DNA from: Martelella mediterranea | Lineage (GTDB): Bacteria > Pseudomonadota > Alphaproteobacteria > Rhizobiales > Rhizobiaceae | Length of the DNA: 64,000 bases | Assembly (NCBI RefSeq): GCF_004342225.1 | Contig: NZ_SMAR01000003.1 | Span: 124,001 to 188,000 of the forward strand | Direction: 5' to 3' | Shown here: in pieces, positions 33,964 through 44,993 of the stretch | How the letters are laid out: the number at the start of each line of letters is the position of its first letter | Position numbering within the stretch: position 1 is the first letter of the stretch | Program-made: the position numbers and the translations under genes | Notes under the pieces: generated by a model | Told to the model about the DNA's origin: nothing | What the model saw: only the letters and a program-made list of their open reading frames with translations | Database searches by the model: none

Positions 33964-34992
33964 ATGGCGGGGAATCCTGGCACAGATGATGCCATTGGCG
34001 GACCGGTTCGTCACATTCCGGTTATGCTTGCCGAGGTGCTGGCTGTGCTTCAGCCATCGCCCGGCAAGGTCATTCTCGATGGCACCTTCGGGGCAGGCGG
34101 TTACGCATCTGCCATTCTGGATGCTGGCGCGAGCGTAATCGGTCTTGATCGTGATCCCATCGCAATTGCTGCGGCAAAGCCGCTCGTCGAAAAGTCCGGT
34201 GCGCGTCTCAGTCTGTACGAGACCCGGTTTTCCGTGCTCGATCAGTTTGCGCCAGACGGTGGCCTTGACGGTGTCGTCCTCGATATCGGCGTATCTTCCA
34301 TGCAGATCGATGAAGCCGAACGCGGCTTTTCTTTCCAGAAAGACGGCCCGCTCGATATGCGGATGTCACGTGAAGGTGTTTCGGCAGCCGATGTGGTCAA
34401 TCGGGCGAAGGTGAGCGATCTGACGCGGATCTTCGGTTTGCTTGGCGAAGAGAAGAATGCTGGCAAGATCGCGCGTGCAATCGACAGGCGCCGGCTTGAA
34501 ACGCCGTTTGAAACAACCCGTGATCTGGCCTCGATGATCGAGACGGTCACGCCGCGTCGTGCGAAAGACAAGATCCATCCGGCGACCCGCGTATTTCAGG
34601 CGCTTCGGGTCTACGTCAATGATGAGTTGGGCGAGCTCGCCGCCGCACTTTTAGCTGCCGAACGTGCGCTGAAGCCGGGCGGTGTTCTGGCAGTTGTCAC
34701 TTTTCATTCGCTCGAAGACCGGATTGTTAAACATTTTATTGCAGAAAGGCTGGGTAAGGCATCCGGCTCACGTCATTTGCCGCAGGTTACGCCGCCCCCG
34801 GCGCTTTTCTCGCAGGCGGGAAAAGCAATGATTGCGGCCAGTGCAGCGGAGGCGGATGTGAATCCGCGTGCCCGCTCTGCCAAGCTGCGTGCTGCCGTGC
34901 GCACGGATGAGCCAGCGCCGCATACAGGTCTGGATGCCTTCGGGCTGCCAGCTCTTGCTGATATTTCCCGCCTCGGAGGCCACGAAAGCTGA
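33964..34992 (+). CDS. rsmH: 16S rRNA (cytosine1402-N4)-methyltransferase RsmH (342 aa)
   Basis: RsmH methylates C1402 in the ribosomal P site. The start is [20 protein letters not shown], motif I is [19 protein letters not shown], and [54 protein letters not shown] and [15 protein letters not shown] are all near-invariant. The ATG at 33964 has a GGGGATACGG stretch before it. The open frame runs back to 33304 without a stop, but that part overlaps mraZ and has no family match. Stop and ftsL start share one base (TGATG). Confidence 0.96.
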   Translation: MAGNPGTDDAIGGPVRHIPVMLAEVLAVLQPSPGKVILDGTFGAGGYASAILDAGASVIGLDRDPIAIAAAKPLVEKSGARLSLYETRFSVLDQFAPDGGLDGVVLDIGVSSMQIDEAERGFSFQKDGPLDMRMSREGVSAADVVNRAKVSDLTRIFGLLGEEKNAGKIARAIDRRRLETPFETTRDLASMIETVTPRRAKDKIHPATRVFQALRVYVNDELGELAAALLAAERALKPGGVLAVVTFHSLEDRIVKHFIAERLGKASGSRHLPQVTPPPALFSQAGKAMIAASAAEADVNPRARSAKLRAAVRTDEPAPHTGLDAFGLPALADISRLGGHES

Positions 34993-35372
34993 TGCTGAGA
35001 CCGCTCGATATCGTTCTCATTCTTGTTATGGCTGCAACGGCAGCGGTAACCTATACGATCAAGTATTCTGCCGAGGCGACACTGGATGAGGTGCGGCGTC
35101 TGGATGATCAGATCGCTCTTGAAAAGAATACCATCGACCTTCTGGAGGCCGATCAGGCGCTTCTGACGCAGCCGGCAAGACTTTCGCGTCTGGCTGAATA
35201 CTATGCCGATGAGCTGCAGCTTCAGCCCGCAGAACCGGAGCAGATTGCAACGCTCGACCAGCTTCCCCCGATTGCGCCCGAGCCGCCCGCCGAAGAGGAT
35301 CTGCCGCCTTTGATGGCCGGAACCGCGCCTGATGGAACAGATGTTGTCATAACCGGATCGGTGACGCCATGA
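34992..35372 (+). CDS. ftsL: Cell division protein FtsL (126 aa)
   Basis: FtsL is a bitopic inner-membrane protein of the FtsQLB complex. Residues 1-24 ([20 protein letters not shown]) form the membrane segment, residues about 28-60 a coiled coil (TLDEVRRLDDQIALEKNTID then LLEADQALL), with the LTQPARLSRLAEYY motif typical of alphaproteobacterial FtsL next. The tail is Pro/Glu rich. It overlaps rsmH by one base and ftsI by four, so all three are coupled. Identification rests on topology, motif and position, because FtsL is poorly conserved. Confidence 0.92.
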   Translation: MLRPLDIVLILVMAATAAVTYTIKYSAEATLDEVRRLDDQIALEKNTIDLLEADQALLTQPARLSRLAEYYADELQLQPAEPEQIATLDQLPPIAPEPPAEEDLPPLMAGTAPDGTDVVITGSVTP

Positions 35373-37114
35373 TCAAGATGCCCAGCCTTTTTTTACGTAA
35401 GAAGTCTGACAAGCCTGCCTGTGCCAAGCAGAGTGAACAGGTGGACAGTACGGTTTTCCAGGGAACTGCGAAAAAACGTGTCGGTCTTGCGCGCAGTCGG
35501 GTCACGGTGCTCACTGCGGCGTTTGTCGCCGTTTATGCGATCATTGGCGGGCGTCTGATCCACTATTCACTGGCTAAGGAAGACGGAACTGTTGCCCGTG
35601 CAGCCGTACCTTATACGCTGGCCCGGCGCCCTGACATCGTTGATCGCAACGGCGCCGTTATGGCGACAGACGTCAGAATGATGTCGCTTTATGCCAATCC
35701 CTCAATGATCACGAGCCCCGACGATGTTCTGGAGGCACTGAAGCCGATCTTTCCCGAGCTGGATGTTTCGCGTGCTTATCGCCTTTTGAAATCCAAAGGC
35801 GAGTTCGTTTGGCTGAAGCGCCAGATCACGCCCAAACAGCAAAGTCAGGTTCTCGCCGCTGGTGTGGCAGGCGTCGGCTTCAGGCCTGAGGTGCATCGTT
35901 TCTATCCGGGCGGTCCGGAAGCTGCGCATATTCTTGGCCTTGTCGATGTTGACAATCGCGGCCTCTCCGGGATTGAGCGCTATATGGACAAGACCGACGG
36001 TATCTCGAGCCTGATGGGGCTGGGGTTGACGGATTCGATCGAAATGAAACCCTTCGAGATTTCGCTTGATCTTCGGGTTGAGAGCATCATGCGCGATATT
36101 CTCGTAAAGGGCATGGAGAAGTTTGAGGCGCTGGGTGCAACAGGCATTGTTCTTGATGCCAATACCGGTGAGATCGTTGCTCTGGCCTCAGTCCCGGATT
36201 TTGATCCGAACAATCCTCCGCGAGCGACAGATCCGCGAATGCTGAACCATGCAATTACCGGCGTTTACGAAATGGGATCAACCTTCAAGGCTTTCACGCT
36301 GGCCATGGGGCTGGAATCCGGCAAGTTCACACTCGATAGCCTTGTCGATGCAAAGACGCCGCTTTATTTCGGCAGCTCGCGCATTAACGACGACCACGCG
36401 CAAAACCGCATCCTCACCTATCCCGAAGTCTTCACCTATTCGTCGAATATCGGCGCTTCGCGGATTGCGGCAGCTGTCGGGCCTGATTACCAGAAGAATT
36501 TTCTCGAAGATCTCGGTTTGCTTAACCGGATCGAGACCGAAATCGGTGGCTCGGGTACACCTCAGAAGCCTGCAAAGTGGGGTGGTGTCTTTTCTGCGAC
36601 CGTCTCCTTCGGGCAGGGCATTACAACAACCCCTCTGCAAACAGCTGTTGCTGCAGCTGCGCTGATCAATGGCGGCAAACTTATTCCGCCCACCTTCCTT
36701 CCGCGAACAGAGGCCCAGGCTGACCAGATCGCAAAGCATGTGGTTTCAGAAGATACCAGCAACAAAATGCGTTATCTGCTGCGGCTGAACGGAACGGATG
36801 GTTCTGGCCGAAACGGTCAGGTTCCCGGCTATCGTGTGGGGGCGAAAACGGGCACGTCCGAGAAGATTATTGATGGCAAATACGCCTATGATCACAATTT
36901 CAACGCTTTTCTTGCGGCATTCCCGATGGACGATCCGCAGTATGTGGTTCTGGTCACGATTGATGATCCAAAGAAGGTAGAAGGTGTGCCGGGGCGCACA
37001 GCAGCCTGGAATGCCGGGCCAATGGCGGGGGAGATTATTCGCCGGGCAGCACCGATTTTGGGTGTTGATCCGGATTTTGGTGAAAAGGGTGACGGGCTTC
37101 TGGCATCCTACTGA
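35369..37114 (+). CDS. ftsI: Peptidoglycan transpeptidase FtsI / PBP3 (581 aa)
   Basis: FtsI is the septal class B penicillin-binding protein. A single anchor lies at about residues 48-66. The dimerisation domain follows (RRPDIVDRNGAVMATDV), and the transpeptidase has Ser304 in GSTFKAF (SxxK), SSNIG (about 361-365) and KTGTS at about 493-497. HILGLVDVDNRGLSGIERYM is typical. The N-terminal cytoplasmic tail is Lys-rich. The start ATG overlaps the ftsL stop. murE follows after 60 nt. Confidence 0.96.
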   Translation: MIKMPSLFLRKKSDKPACAKQSEQVDSTVFQGTAKKRVGLARSRVTVLTAAFVAVYAIIGGRLIHYSLAKEDGTVARAAVPYTLARRPDIVDRNGAVMATDVRMMSLYANPSMITSPDDVLEALKPIFPELDVSRAYRLLKSKGEFVWLKRQITPKQQSQVLAAGVAGVGFRPEVHRFYPGGPEAAHILGLVDVDNRGLSGIERYMDKTDGISSLMGLGLTDSIEMKPFEISLDLRVESIMRDILVKGMEKFEALGATGIVLDANTGEIVALASVPDFDPNNPPRATDPRMLNHAITGVYEMGSTFKAFTLAMGLESGKFTLDSLVDAKTPLYFGSSRINDDHAQNRILTYPEVFTYSSNIGASRIAAAVGPDYQKNFLEDLGLLNRIETEIGGSGTPQKPAKWGGVFSATVSFGQGITTTPLQTAVAAAALINGGKLIPPTFLPRTEAQADQIAKHVVSEDTSNKMRYLLRLNGTDGSGRNGQVPGYRVGAKTGTSEKIIDGKYAYDHNFNAFLAAFPMDDPQYVVLVTIDDPKKVEGVPGRTAAWNAGPMAGEIIRRAAPILGVDPDFGEKGDGLLASY

Positions 37115-37174
37115 AAACGAATCGTCGGGCGTTTTCTTGCGGAAGCCGCCCGTTTGAATGGGGAAGATGTACCG

Positions 37175-38638
37175 ATGTTGTTTCGTGACTTGGCCGGAAA
37201 CGCGTTTCCGGAACTCGGACAGGCACTGGCTGGTGATGCCGGTGCGCTTGAAGTGGCGGGCCTTTCCTCTGACAGCCGGAAAATCACACCGGGCATGGTT
37301 TTCGTCGCTATCCCCGGCACGAAAGCCGATGGCTCTCGCTTCATTGCGGATGCTGCCGAAAAGGGCGCAGCGCTCGTGGTTGCCGCCGGGTCGGCTGAAA
37401 ATGTCTCAGTCCCCGTTCTGACCGTTGGTAATCCGCGCCTCTTTCTGGCGTTGGCGGCCAGCCGGTTTTATGGTCGACAGCCCGAGACGATGGCGGCGGT
37501 CACAGGAACAGCAGGAAAAACGTCCGTTGCCTCTTTCACACGTCAGATCTGGGCTTTAGCCGGGCTTCAGGCCGCGATGATCGGGACAACCGGCGTTATT
37601 GCGCCGGGTCGCAGTGACTATGGATCGCTGACAACACCTGATCCTGCGGCATTGCATGCGCTGCTTGCCGAGCTTTCAGATGCCGGCGTGACCCATGCAG
37701 CGATGGAAGCCTCCAGTCACGGGCTGGACCAGTATCGTCTGGATGGTGTGCGTCTTGCCGCCGGAGCCTTTACGAATCTCGGTCGCGATCACATGGATTA
37801 TCATCCGACCGTCGAGGACTATTTTGCAGCAAAAATGCATCTGTTCGACCGGGTTTTGCCGAAAGGTTCGCCCGCCATCATCAATGCTGATGATCCGTGG
37901 TCAGAAAGAGCGGTCAAGGTCGCCAGGGATGCCGGACATGACGTGTTGACCGTCGGGCGCAATGGAACGTTTCTGACCTTGAAAAGGGTCGAGCAGAAGC
38001 GCGACAGCCAGTTTGCCGAAATCAGTCACGGCAGTGAGATTTTCGAAGTTAGACTTCCGCTTGCCGGTGAGTTTCAGATTTCAAATGCACTTGTTGCTGC
38101 AGGGATTGCAATCGCCACAGGCGTGGAGGCGAAGACAGCGCTTGCCGCGCTTGAAAGCATAGAAGGCGCAGCAGGGCGCCTGCAGCTTGCAGGCCGGGCG
38201 GCGAACGGCGCTCTGGCCTATGTCGACTATGCGCACAAACCCGATGCACTCGAAAAGGTGCTGGCCTCCGTTCGTCCATTCACGACAGGTCGCGTTCTTG
38301 TGGTTTTCGGCTGCGGGGGTGACCGTGATACCGGCAAGCGCCCAATTATGGGTGAAATCGCCACGCGGCTTGCCGATGTTGTGATCGTAACGGATGATAA
38401 TCCACGGTCAGAGGAACCGGCATCCATCCGGTCTGAAATCATGAAGGCAGCGCCAGGCGCGACGGAAATCGGCGACCGGCACGAAGCGATCGCTTTCGCA
38501 GTATCACAGCTTCAACAGGGCGACACACTGATTGTCGCCGGTAAAGGGCATGAAGAGGGGCAGACTGCCGGTGGTGTAACGCGCCCCTTTTCTGATCTTG
38601 CCGAAGTCAGAAAGGCATTGGAGGGTATCTCATCGTGA
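37175..38638 (+). CDS. murE: UDP-N-acetylmuramoyl-L-alanyl-D-glutamate:2,6-diaminopimelate ligase MurE (487 aa)
   Basis: MurE adds meso-DAP to the peptidoglycan precursor. Domain 1 has [20 protein letters not shown], the P-loop is [40 protein letters not shown] and [20 protein letters not shown] are MurE signatures, and DDNPRSEEP is the DAP-recognition DNPR motif. The ATG at 37175 is chosen for homologue length, with GGGGAAG about 9 nt upstream; ATGs at 37154 and 37166-37168 compete. It overlaps murF by 4 nt (GTGA). Confidence 0.95.
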   Translation: MLFRDLAGNAFPELGQALAGDAGALEVAGLSSDSRKITPGMVFVAIPGTKADGSRFIADAAEKGAALVVAAGSAENVSVPVLTVGNPRLFLALAASRFYGRQPETMAAVTGTAGKTSVASFTRQIWALAGLQAAMIGTTGVIAPGRSDYGSLTTPDPAALHALLAELSDAGVTHAAMEASSHGLDQYRLDGVRLAAGAFTNLGRDHMDYHPTVEDYFAAKMHLFDRVLPKGSPAIINADDPWSERAVKVARDAGHDVLTVGRNGTFLTLKRVEQKRDSQFAEISHGSEIFEVRLPLAGEFQISNALVAAGIAIATGVEAKTALAALESIEGAAGRLQLAGRAANGALAYVDYAHKPDALEKVLASVRPFTTGRVLVVFGCGGDRDTGKRPIMGEIATRLADVVIVTDDNPRSEEPASIRSEIMKAAPGATEIGDRHEAIAFAVSQLQQGDTLIVAGKGHEEGQTAGGVTRPFSDLAEVRKALEGISS

Positions 38639-40050
38639 GTTTGCTATGGACTTCAGCCGAAATGGTTGCGGCCATGGATGGCCGTCCCGTCGGCGAACTG
38701 CCTCAGGGCGTCACAGGCATTTCCATCGACAGCCGTTCGATCACGCCGGGTGAGGCTTTTTTCGCGATCAAGGGAGACCGCGTTGATGGCCACAGCTTTG
38801 CCAGCATGGCGGCTGCCAATGGCGCATCGCTTCTTGTGGTTTCCGAGGCAAAGCTGCCAGCTCTTGGCCGTCTGATCTGCCCGATGATCGTAGTCGATGA
38901 TGTTCTCGAGGCGATGTATATGCTGGCCTCTGCGGCGCGTGCGCGGGCTCAAGTCCAAGTGATTGCAGTGACCGGCTCGGTTGGCAAGACATCGACGAAA
39001 GAAATGGTCGCAAGCGGGCTTAAGCCCTCCGGCAAGGTGCATGCCGCCGTTGCCTCTTTCAACAATCACTGGGGGGTGCCGCTAACGCTTGCCCGCATGC
39101 CCGCTGATACAGAGTTTGGCGTTTTTGAAATCGGGATGAACCATCCTGGAGAAATCCGGCCGCTGACAAAGCTGGTTCGTCCGCATGTTGCGGTCATAAC
39201 AACAATTGCGCCCGCGCATCTTGGCAATTTTAACAGCATGAAAGAAATCACCGCCGCTAAGGCCGAGATATTCGAAGGGCTGGAGCCAGAGGGCTATGCG
39301 GTGCTGAACCGTGATATCGAACAGTTTGAAAGCCTTGCACGCACTGCCAAAAATACCGGCGCGCAGATTATTTCTTTCGGGGAGCATTCGAAGGCCTCTT
39401 TCAAGCTGCTCGATTATCGCACGTGTGGCGACAAAGGACAGGTTCAGGCCATGCTTGGTTCTGATGAGCCTGTCTCGTTCGAACTCGGACTACCCGGACA
39501 GCACATGGCCGAAAATGCGCTTGCAGCGCTTGCGGCAATTTCTGTGGCTGGCGGTGACCCGATCGCAGCGGTGGAGGCATTGTCTGAAACACGTCAGTTG
39601 AACGGGCGCGGGCGGCGGCACAGGCTGAAGGCCGATGGCGGCGTATTCACCCTGATTGACGAGAGTTATAATGCAAACCCGGCTTCCATGCGGGCTGCAC
39701 TTGAGCTTCTCGGGTCGTTTGAACTTCAAGGCAACGGCCGCAGAATTGCAATTCTGGGTGATATGCTGGAAATGGGCGCATATGCGCATGACGCGCATGA
39801 GGCTCTGGCGGCGCCGCTGGTCTCCTGTGGTGTCACAGATGTCTGGCTGGCAGGCGATGAAATGAAAGTGCTCAGAGATGCCTTGCCGGAAAGCATAGTT
39901 GTGGAATACCGCGCCAATGCACGTGAGCTGGCTGAATTCGCAAGCGGTGCTATCGCCGCCGATGATGTGGTGATGGTAAAGTCGTCACTCGGAATCGGAT
40001 TTTCCGATATCGTCAAAAAAATACTCGAAACCTATCCAGCTGACGTATAA
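38635..40050 (+). CDS. murF: UDP-N-acetylmuramoyl-tripeptide:D-Ala-D-Ala ligase MurF (471 aa)
   Basis: MurF adds D-Ala-D-Ala to complete the UDP-MurNAc pentapeptide. The start is GTG at 38635, overlapping murE. Blocks are [40 protein letters not shown] (P-loop, about residues 106-125), [35 protein letters not shown] and [20 protein letters not shown], all of them typical. mraY starts after 133 nt; that gap has no ORF and may hold a secondary promoter. Confidence 0.96.
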   Translation: MSLLWTSAEMVAAMDGRPVGELPQGVTGISIDSRSITPGEAFFAIKGDRVDGHSFASMAAANGASLLVVSEAKLPALGRLICPMIVVDDVLEAMYMLASAARARAQVQVIAVTGSVGKTSTKEMVASGLKPSGKVHAAVASFNNHWGVPLTLARMPADTEFGVFEIGMNHPGEIRPLTKLVRPHVAVITTIAPAHLGNFNSMKEITAAKAEIFEGLEPEGYAVLNRDIEQFESLARTAKNTGAQIISFGEHSKASFKLLDYRTCGDKGQVQAMLGSDEPVSFELGLPGQHMAENALAALAAISVAGGDPIAAVEALSETRQLNGRGRRHRLKADGGVFTLIDESYNANPASMRAALELLGSFELQGNGRRIAILGDMLEMGAYAHDAHEALAAPLVSCGVTDVWLAGDEMKVLRDALPESIVVEYRANARELAEFASGAIAADDVVMVKSSLGIGFSDIVKKILETYPADV

Positions 40051-40183
40051 GGCGGTCGGTAAGACGCGCTTCAGGCCGTGCAGATAAGGTTTCGCCGGGG
40101 CGCGACACATACACACAAACAGACCAGCGCGTGTTTTAAGCTGCTGCGCCGGTCCTGGCTGCCATCGCCGGAAAGGGGCGTTT

Positions 40184-41284
40184 ATGCTGATTTGGCTTGT
40201 GGAATTGTCTGACCGATTCCAGTTTTTCAATCTTTTTCGCTACATCACTTTTCGTTCCGGTGCTGCGGTGTTCACCTCGGCGCTGATCGTCTTTCTTTTC
40301 GGCCCCCGCATTATTTCGTCTTTGAGGATACGCCAGGGAAAAGGACAACCAATCCGCGCCGATGGACCACAGACGCATTTCAAGAAGGCTGGTACGCCGA
40401 CAATGGGCGGCCTGATGATCCTGGCTGGAATTGTCGGATCTTCTCTGCTCTGGGCCGATCTTTCCAATGCTTATGTCGTCGCCACGCTTCTGGTGACGCT
40501 CGGGTTCGGTGCCATCGGTTTTTACGACGACTATCTGAAAGTGACGAAACAGTCGGATAAGGGTTTTTCCAGCCGTAGACGGCTTTTCTTCGAGTTCGTG
40601 ATTGCCGGTATTGCTGTTGCTTTCATGATGTATGCTGCCAATCTTGCCAGCATTGACGGAGCGACTCTCGGATCCGCGTTGACCTTCCCGTTCTTCAAGG
40701 ATTTCTTTATTGACCTGGGGTGGTTCTTTATCCCGTTCGGTGCTTTCGTTATCGTTGCAGCGGGTAACTCTGTTAACCTCACAGACGGGCTGGACGGCCT
40801 TGCAACGGTTCCGGTTATCATCGCTGCCGGCTCGTTCGCCGTGATCGCTTATGTGGTCGGCAACTCGGTGTTCGCGACCTATCTGCAGATCAATTATGTG
40901 CCCGGTACAGGTGAGCTGGTCGTTTTGCTGAGTGCGGTTATCGGTGCGTGCATGGGGTTTCTCTGGTTCAACGCCCCACCCGCTGCAATTTTCATGGGCG
41001 ATACCGGATCATTGGCGCTGGGTGGTCTGATCGGGTCCGTAGCTGTTGCGACCAAACATGAGATCGTCATGGCGATCATCTGCGGTCTGTTCGTTCTGGA
41101 AGCACTATCGGTAATCATTCAGGTTGCGGTCTACAAGCGGACCAAGAAGCGCGTGTTCCTGATGGCGCCGATCCACCATCATTTTGAAAAACTGGGCTGG
41201 ACCGAAAGTCAGGTCGTGATCCGCTTCTGGATCATCTCTTTCGGGCTGGCAATGCTCGGGCTTGCAACCCTTAAACTGCGATAG
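40184..41284 (+). CDS. mraY: Phospho-N-acetylmuramoyl-pentapeptide transferase MraY (366 aa)
   Basis: MraY makes lipid I at the inner membrane. It has about ten membrane segments. Signature blocks are [15 protein letters not shown] (about residues 69-83), [17 protein letters not shown] with its paired Asp, [20 protein letters not shown] (Asp-rich active site), [13 protein letters not shown] and the C-terminal loop [20 protein letters not shown]. The length is usual. murD follows after 9 nt. Confidence 0.97.
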   Translation: MLIWLVELSDRFQFFNLFRYITFRSGAAVFTSALIVFLFGPRIISSLRIRQGKGQPIRADGPQTHFKKAGTPTMGGLMILAGIVGSSLLWADLSNAYVVATLLVTLGFGAIGFYDDYLKVTKQSDKGFSSRRRLFFEFVIAGIAVAFMMYAANLASIDGATLGSALTFPFFKDFFIDLGWFFIPFGAFVIVAAGNSVNLTDGLDGLATVPVIIAAGSFAVIAYVVGNSVFATYLQINYVPGTGELVVLLSAVIGACMGFLWFNAPPAAIFMGDTGSLALGGLIGSVAVATKHEIVMAIICGLFVLEALSVIIQVAVYKRTKKRVFLMAPIHHHFEKLGWTESQVVIRFWIISFGLAMLGLATLKLR

Positions 41285-41293
41285 GCGAAGGAC

Positions 41294-42706
41294 ATGATTC
41301 CGGTCAGTATTTTCAAAGGCAAAAAAGTTGCTCTGTTCGGGCTCGGTGGTTCGGGCCTGATAACAGCTCAGGCTCTGAGCGCCGGTGGCGCTGAGGTCGT
41401 TGCCTTTGATGATCGCGAGGAAAGCTGCCTCATGGCCGCCAGGGCCGGGATTTCTGTTGTTGATCTGCGTGAGGCTGACTGGAGCCAGTTTTCAGCACTT
41501 GTTCTTTCGCCGGGTGTTCCGCTTACACATCCAAAGCCGCACTGGACTGTGAACCTAGCCACCGATGCTGGTGTCGAGATCATGGGTGATGTCGAGTTAT
41601 TTGCCCGCGAGCGCAGGGCGACGTGCCCGGATGCCAGGCTGATCGCGGTTACCGGTACCAACGGCAAGTCAACGACAACTGCATTGATCGGCCATATTCT
41701 CAGAACCGCTGGCCGTGACGTTCAGGTGGGCGGCAATATTGGCCGGGCAGTGCTGGATCTCGAGCCTTTTGAGAGCGACCGTATTTATGTCGTTGAGTGC
41801 TCATCCTATCAGATTGATCTGGCCCCTTCACTCGATCCTGATGCTGGCATTCTTTTGAACCTGACGCCGGATCACCTTGATCGTCACGGGGATATGAAGC
41901 GTTATGCGGCGATCAAGGAGCGCCTTGTTGCCGGATCATCTGTCGCCATCATTGGTATGGACGACGATTATTGCCGCGATATTGCTCAGCGTCTTGTAGT
42001 TTCCGGCGTTGCCGTTGTGCCGATCTCGAAGTCTGTTGCAGGCCGGAGCGGAGGGCTGGCCTTTGATGGCGTGGCGGTTATGGCTTTCGAAAACGGGGGC
42101 TGGCGAACAGTTGCAGACCTTTCGAGCCACACGGTCCTGCGCGGGCGTCACAACGGCCAGAACGCGGCTGCTGCAATCGCTGCCTGCCGTTCCGTCGGTC
42201 TGAAAGATGAGGAAATCGCTGATGCCATGATGCGTTTTCCGGGGCTTGCGCATCGGATGCAGCCGGTTGCACGGCGTGGCGAGGTTTTGTTCGTGAACGA
42301 TTCCAAAGCCACCAACGCTGATGCATCGGAACCTGCGTTGCAGACTTTCAACAACATCTTCTGGATTTTAGGCGGTAAGCCAAAACAGGGTGGTATCGCC
42401 TCACTTCAGTCATTTTTTCCGAAGATCAGCAAGGCCTACCTCATAGGAGAAGCGGCGGACGCCTTCGCCGAAACCTTGTCCGGCTTTACTGAAATTGTGA
42501 TGTCCGGCAATCTGGAGAAGGCTGTCAGAGCGGCGGCGGACGATGCTGCAACCAGCATTGATCCGCTGCCGGTTGTTCTGCTTTCGCCTGCCTGTGCCAG
42601 CTTTGATCAGTTCAGAAGTTTCGAAAAGCGAGGCGAGGCTTTTGTTGAATTTGTGTCGGCGCTTTCGGATGTGGAAATGCTTTTGCCTGCGGGCGGGGAG
42701 GCTTAA
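41294..42706 (+). CDS. murD: UDP-N-acetylmuramoyl-L-alanine:D-glutamate ligase MurD (470 aa)
   Basis: MurD adds D-Glu to UDP-MurNAc-L-Ala. [20 protein letters not shown] forms the UDP-binding fold at the N-terminus, [14 protein letters not shown] follows, and the ATP site is [20 protein letters not shown] (about residues 117-136). [40 protein letters not shown] and [17 protein letters not shown] are MurD hallmarks. ftsW starts 3 nt after the stop. Confidence 0.96.
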   Translation: MIPVSIFKGKKVALFGLGGSGLITAQALSAGGAEVVAFDDREESCLMAARAGISVVDLREADWSQFSALVLSPGVPLTHPKPHWTVNLATDAGVEIMGDVELFARERRATCPDARLIAVTGTNGKSTTTALIGHILRTAGRDVQVGGNIGRAVLDLEPFESDRIYVVECSSYQIDLAPSLDPDAGILLNLTPDHLDRHGDMKRYAAIKERLVAGSSVAIIGMDDDYCRDIAQRLVVSGVAVVPISKSVAGRSGGLAFDGVAVMAFENGGWRTVADLSSHTVLRGRHNGQNAAAAIAACRSVGLKDEEIADAMMRFPGLAHRMQPVARRGEVLFVNDSKATNADASEPALQTFNNIFWILGGKPKQGGIASLQSFFPKISKAYLIGEAADAFAETLSGFTEIVMSGNLEKAVRAAADDAATSIDPLPVVLLSPACASFDQFRSFEKRGEAFVEFVSALSDVEMLLPAGGEA

Positions 42707-42709
42707 AGC

Positions 42710-43870
42710 ATGGTAAGTCGGGTACAACGCGGTGCAATTGCAGAGTGGTTCTGGACGATTGATCGCGGACTTCTGGCCGCTTTTGTCGTGCTCATGGGCA
42801 TCGGCTTTATGCTCTCTTTCGCAGCCTCTCCGGCGGTTGCCGAAAGGCTCGGTTATGACAGCTTCCACTTTGTTCGCCGCCATGCACTTTTTATTGTTCC
42901 TTCGCTCATCGTCATGGTGGGGCTATCGTTCTGCTCGCCACGGATGATCCGCCGTCTGGCTGTCATCATTCTTGTGGGCTCACTGTTGATGATGGTGGCT
43001 GCGCTGTTTTTCGGGACCGCAAATAACGGATCGAGACGCTGGATTGTTCTGTTTGGCTTTTCTATCCAGCCTTCTGAGTTTTTGAAACCGGCTTTTGCCG
43101 TGGTTTGCGCCTGGCTTTTTGCAGAGCATCAGCGTTATCCCGATATTCCCGGCAATCTGTTTGCCGGAATGTTGTTTATCATTTCGGCTGTGTTGCTGAT
43201 TGCGCAGCCGGACTTCGGCCAGACTGTTCTGCTTTCCATTGTCTGGGGTGGAATTTTCTTCATGGCGGGCATGTCGTGGATATGGATTTTAGGGCTTGGC
43301 GGTGCTGGTGTTGCCGGGCTTCTGGCTGCTTATACCTGGCTGCCGCATGTGACATCGCGAATTGACCGGTTCCTGACCGGCGAGGGCGACAATATGCAGG
43401 TCGAGCTTGCCGCCAAGGCCATACAAAACGGCGGTCTCTTCGGTCTTGGTCCGGGCGAGGGAGTCTTCAAACGTCGTCTGCCCGATAGTCATACAGACTT
43501 TGTTTTCTCCGTTGCTGCTGAAGAATTTGGCATTTTGTTCTGTCTCTTTATTGTCGGCATCTATGCCTTCATCGTGCTGCGTGGTCTCACCCATGCCTAT
43601 CGCGAACGTGATGACTTCGCGCGTTTCGCTGTCGCTGGTCTTGTCCTTCAGATCGGCATGCAATCGGTGATCAACATTGGCGTGGCACTGCAATTGATGC
43701 CCGCAAAAGGCATGACGCTGCCGCTGATATCTGCCGGCGGCTCGTCGATGATTGCCACATGTATCGGCGCTGGTTTCATTCTTGCGCTGACGCGCCACAG
43801 GCCGGAAAAGCGCGCCCGCCAGGATCATTTTTATGAACCGGGCCGGTCGCGCGGCGTCGCTGCTGAATAG
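42710..43870 (+). CDS. ftsW: Septal peptidoglycan polymerase FtsW (386 aa)
   Basis: FtsW is a SEDS glycosyltransferase that works with FtsI. About ten membrane segments are seen. The SEDS blocks are NGSRRWIVLFGFSIQPSEFL and KPAF (about residues 105-128), AQPDFGQTVLLSIVWGGIFF with the catalytic Asp, NGGLFGLGPGEGVFKRRLPD, SHTDFVFSVAAEEFGI and LPLISAGGSSMIATCIGAGF. The gene is 3 nt after murD and 11 nt before murG. Confidence 0.96.
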   Translation: MVSRVQRGAIAEWFWTIDRGLLAAFVVLMGIGFMLSFAASPAVAERLGYDSFHFVRRHALFIVPSLIVMVGLSFCSPRMIRRLAVIILVGSLLMMVAALFFGTANNGSRRWIVLFGFSIQPSEFLKPAFAVVCAWLFAEHQRYPDIPGNLFAGMLFIISAVLLIAQPDFGQTVLLSIVWGGIFFMAGMSWIWILGLGGAGVAGLLAAYTWLPHVTSRIDRFLTGEGDNMQVELAAKAIQNGGLFGLGPGEGVFKRRLPDSHTDFVFSVAAEEFGILFCLFIVGIYAFIVLRGLTHAYRERDDFARFAVAGLVLQIGMQSVINIGVALQLMPAKGMTLPLISAGGSSMIATCIGAGFILALTRHRPEKRARQDHFYEPGRSRGVAAE

Positions 43871-43881
43871 GAACTTTCAAA

Positions 43882-44988
43882 ATGGACCAATATTGCTTTT
43901 TTCTGGCCGCTGGCGGCACGGGGGGGCATGTTTTCCCCGCCGTCGCTCTTGCCGAAGAGCTACGCAAACGCGGGCATGATCCTCATCTTGTGACGGATAA
44001 ACGCGCAGAGCGTTACGCCGACAGTTTCCCCGATGGTCATGTTCACGTCGTGCCTTCGGCAACCATCGGCTCGAAAAATCCAATTGCGATCATCAAGGCC
44101 GGATATACGCTTTTTAAAGGCTCACGCGTTGCGCGTGATCTTTTCAGTGAATACCGCCCTGCAGCAGTGGTCGGTTTTGGCGGTTATCCAAGCGTGCCGC
44201 CGATTTATGCCGCCAGCAGTGCGGGCATTCCAACCATGCTGCACGAACAAAATGCGGTAATGGGCCGGGCAAACAAGATGCTTGCGTCGCGGGTCAACGC
44301 CATCGCGGGCGGCTTTCTGGCGCGTGGTGACAATCCGTTCTCCTCAAAGATTTATGAAACCGGGAATCCGGTGCGTCCCGCCGTGCTGGAGGCCGCAGCG
44401 GTGGCATACCGCCAGCGTCAGCCACGTGATCCGTTTCACCTTCTGATTTTTGGTGGCAGCCAGGGCGCACACTTTTTTGCACATGCGGTTCCAGATGCAC
44501 TTGAAGCGCTTGATGACGATCTTCGTCCGCTCTTTCGTGTTACCCAGCAGGCGCGGCCCGAGGATGTCGATGACGTCAGGGCACGTTTTTCTGAGTTGGG
44601 TGTTGAAGCAGACGTGTCCCCGTTCTTTTCAGATATGCCGCGCCGGATCGCTGAGGCAGATTATGTTGTTTGCCGGTCCGGTGCTTCGACCGTTTCGGAA
44701 ATATCGGTGATCGGCCGACCGGCTGTGTATGTGCCATACCCGCATGCTCTGGATCACGATCAGGCTGCCAATGCGGCGTTGGTTTCGGCCAATGGTGGTG
44801 CCGAGGTCGTTCGCCAGTCAGAGCTGACGGATACACGCTTTACTGAATTGTTAACCGAAGCCGTGAATGATGCGGACAAAATGCAGATTGCAGCAGCAGC
44901 GGCGAGAAAGGCCGGGAAGCCTGATGCAACGGCAAGACTTGCCGACATGGCGGAGGCACTGGCTTCCCGCACAGCGATTGAAGGATAG
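43882..44988 (+). CDS. murG: UDP-GlcNAc:lipid I N-acetylglucosaminyltransferase MurG (368 aa)
   Basis: MurG makes lipid II at the inner face of the membrane. The N-terminal G loop is [20 protein letters not shown] (about residues 7-26), with [17 protein letters not shown] and [15 protein letters not shown] next. The C-terminal UDP-GlcNAc fold starts [20 protein letters not shown] and ends [20 protein letters not shown] then [16 protein letters not shown]. murC follows after 5 nt. Confidence 0.96.
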   Translation: MDQYCFFLAAGGTGGHVFPAVALAEELRKRGHDPHLVTDKRAERYADSFPDGHVHVVPSATIGSKNPIAIIKAGYTLFKGSRVARDLFSEYRPAAVVGFGGYPSVPPIYAASSAGIPTMLHEQNAVMGRANKMLASRVNAIAGGFLARGDNPFSSKIYETGNPVRPAVLEAAAVAYRQRQPRDPFHLLIFGGSQGAHFFAHAVPDALEALDDDLRPLFRVTQQARPEDVDDVRARFSELGVEADVSPFFSDMPRRIAEADYVVCRSGASTVSEISVIGRPAVYVPYPHALDHDQAANAALVSANGGAEVVRQSELTDTRFTELLTEAVNDADKMQIAAAAARKAGKPDATARLADMAEALASRTAIEG

Positions 44989-44993
44989 AGTAT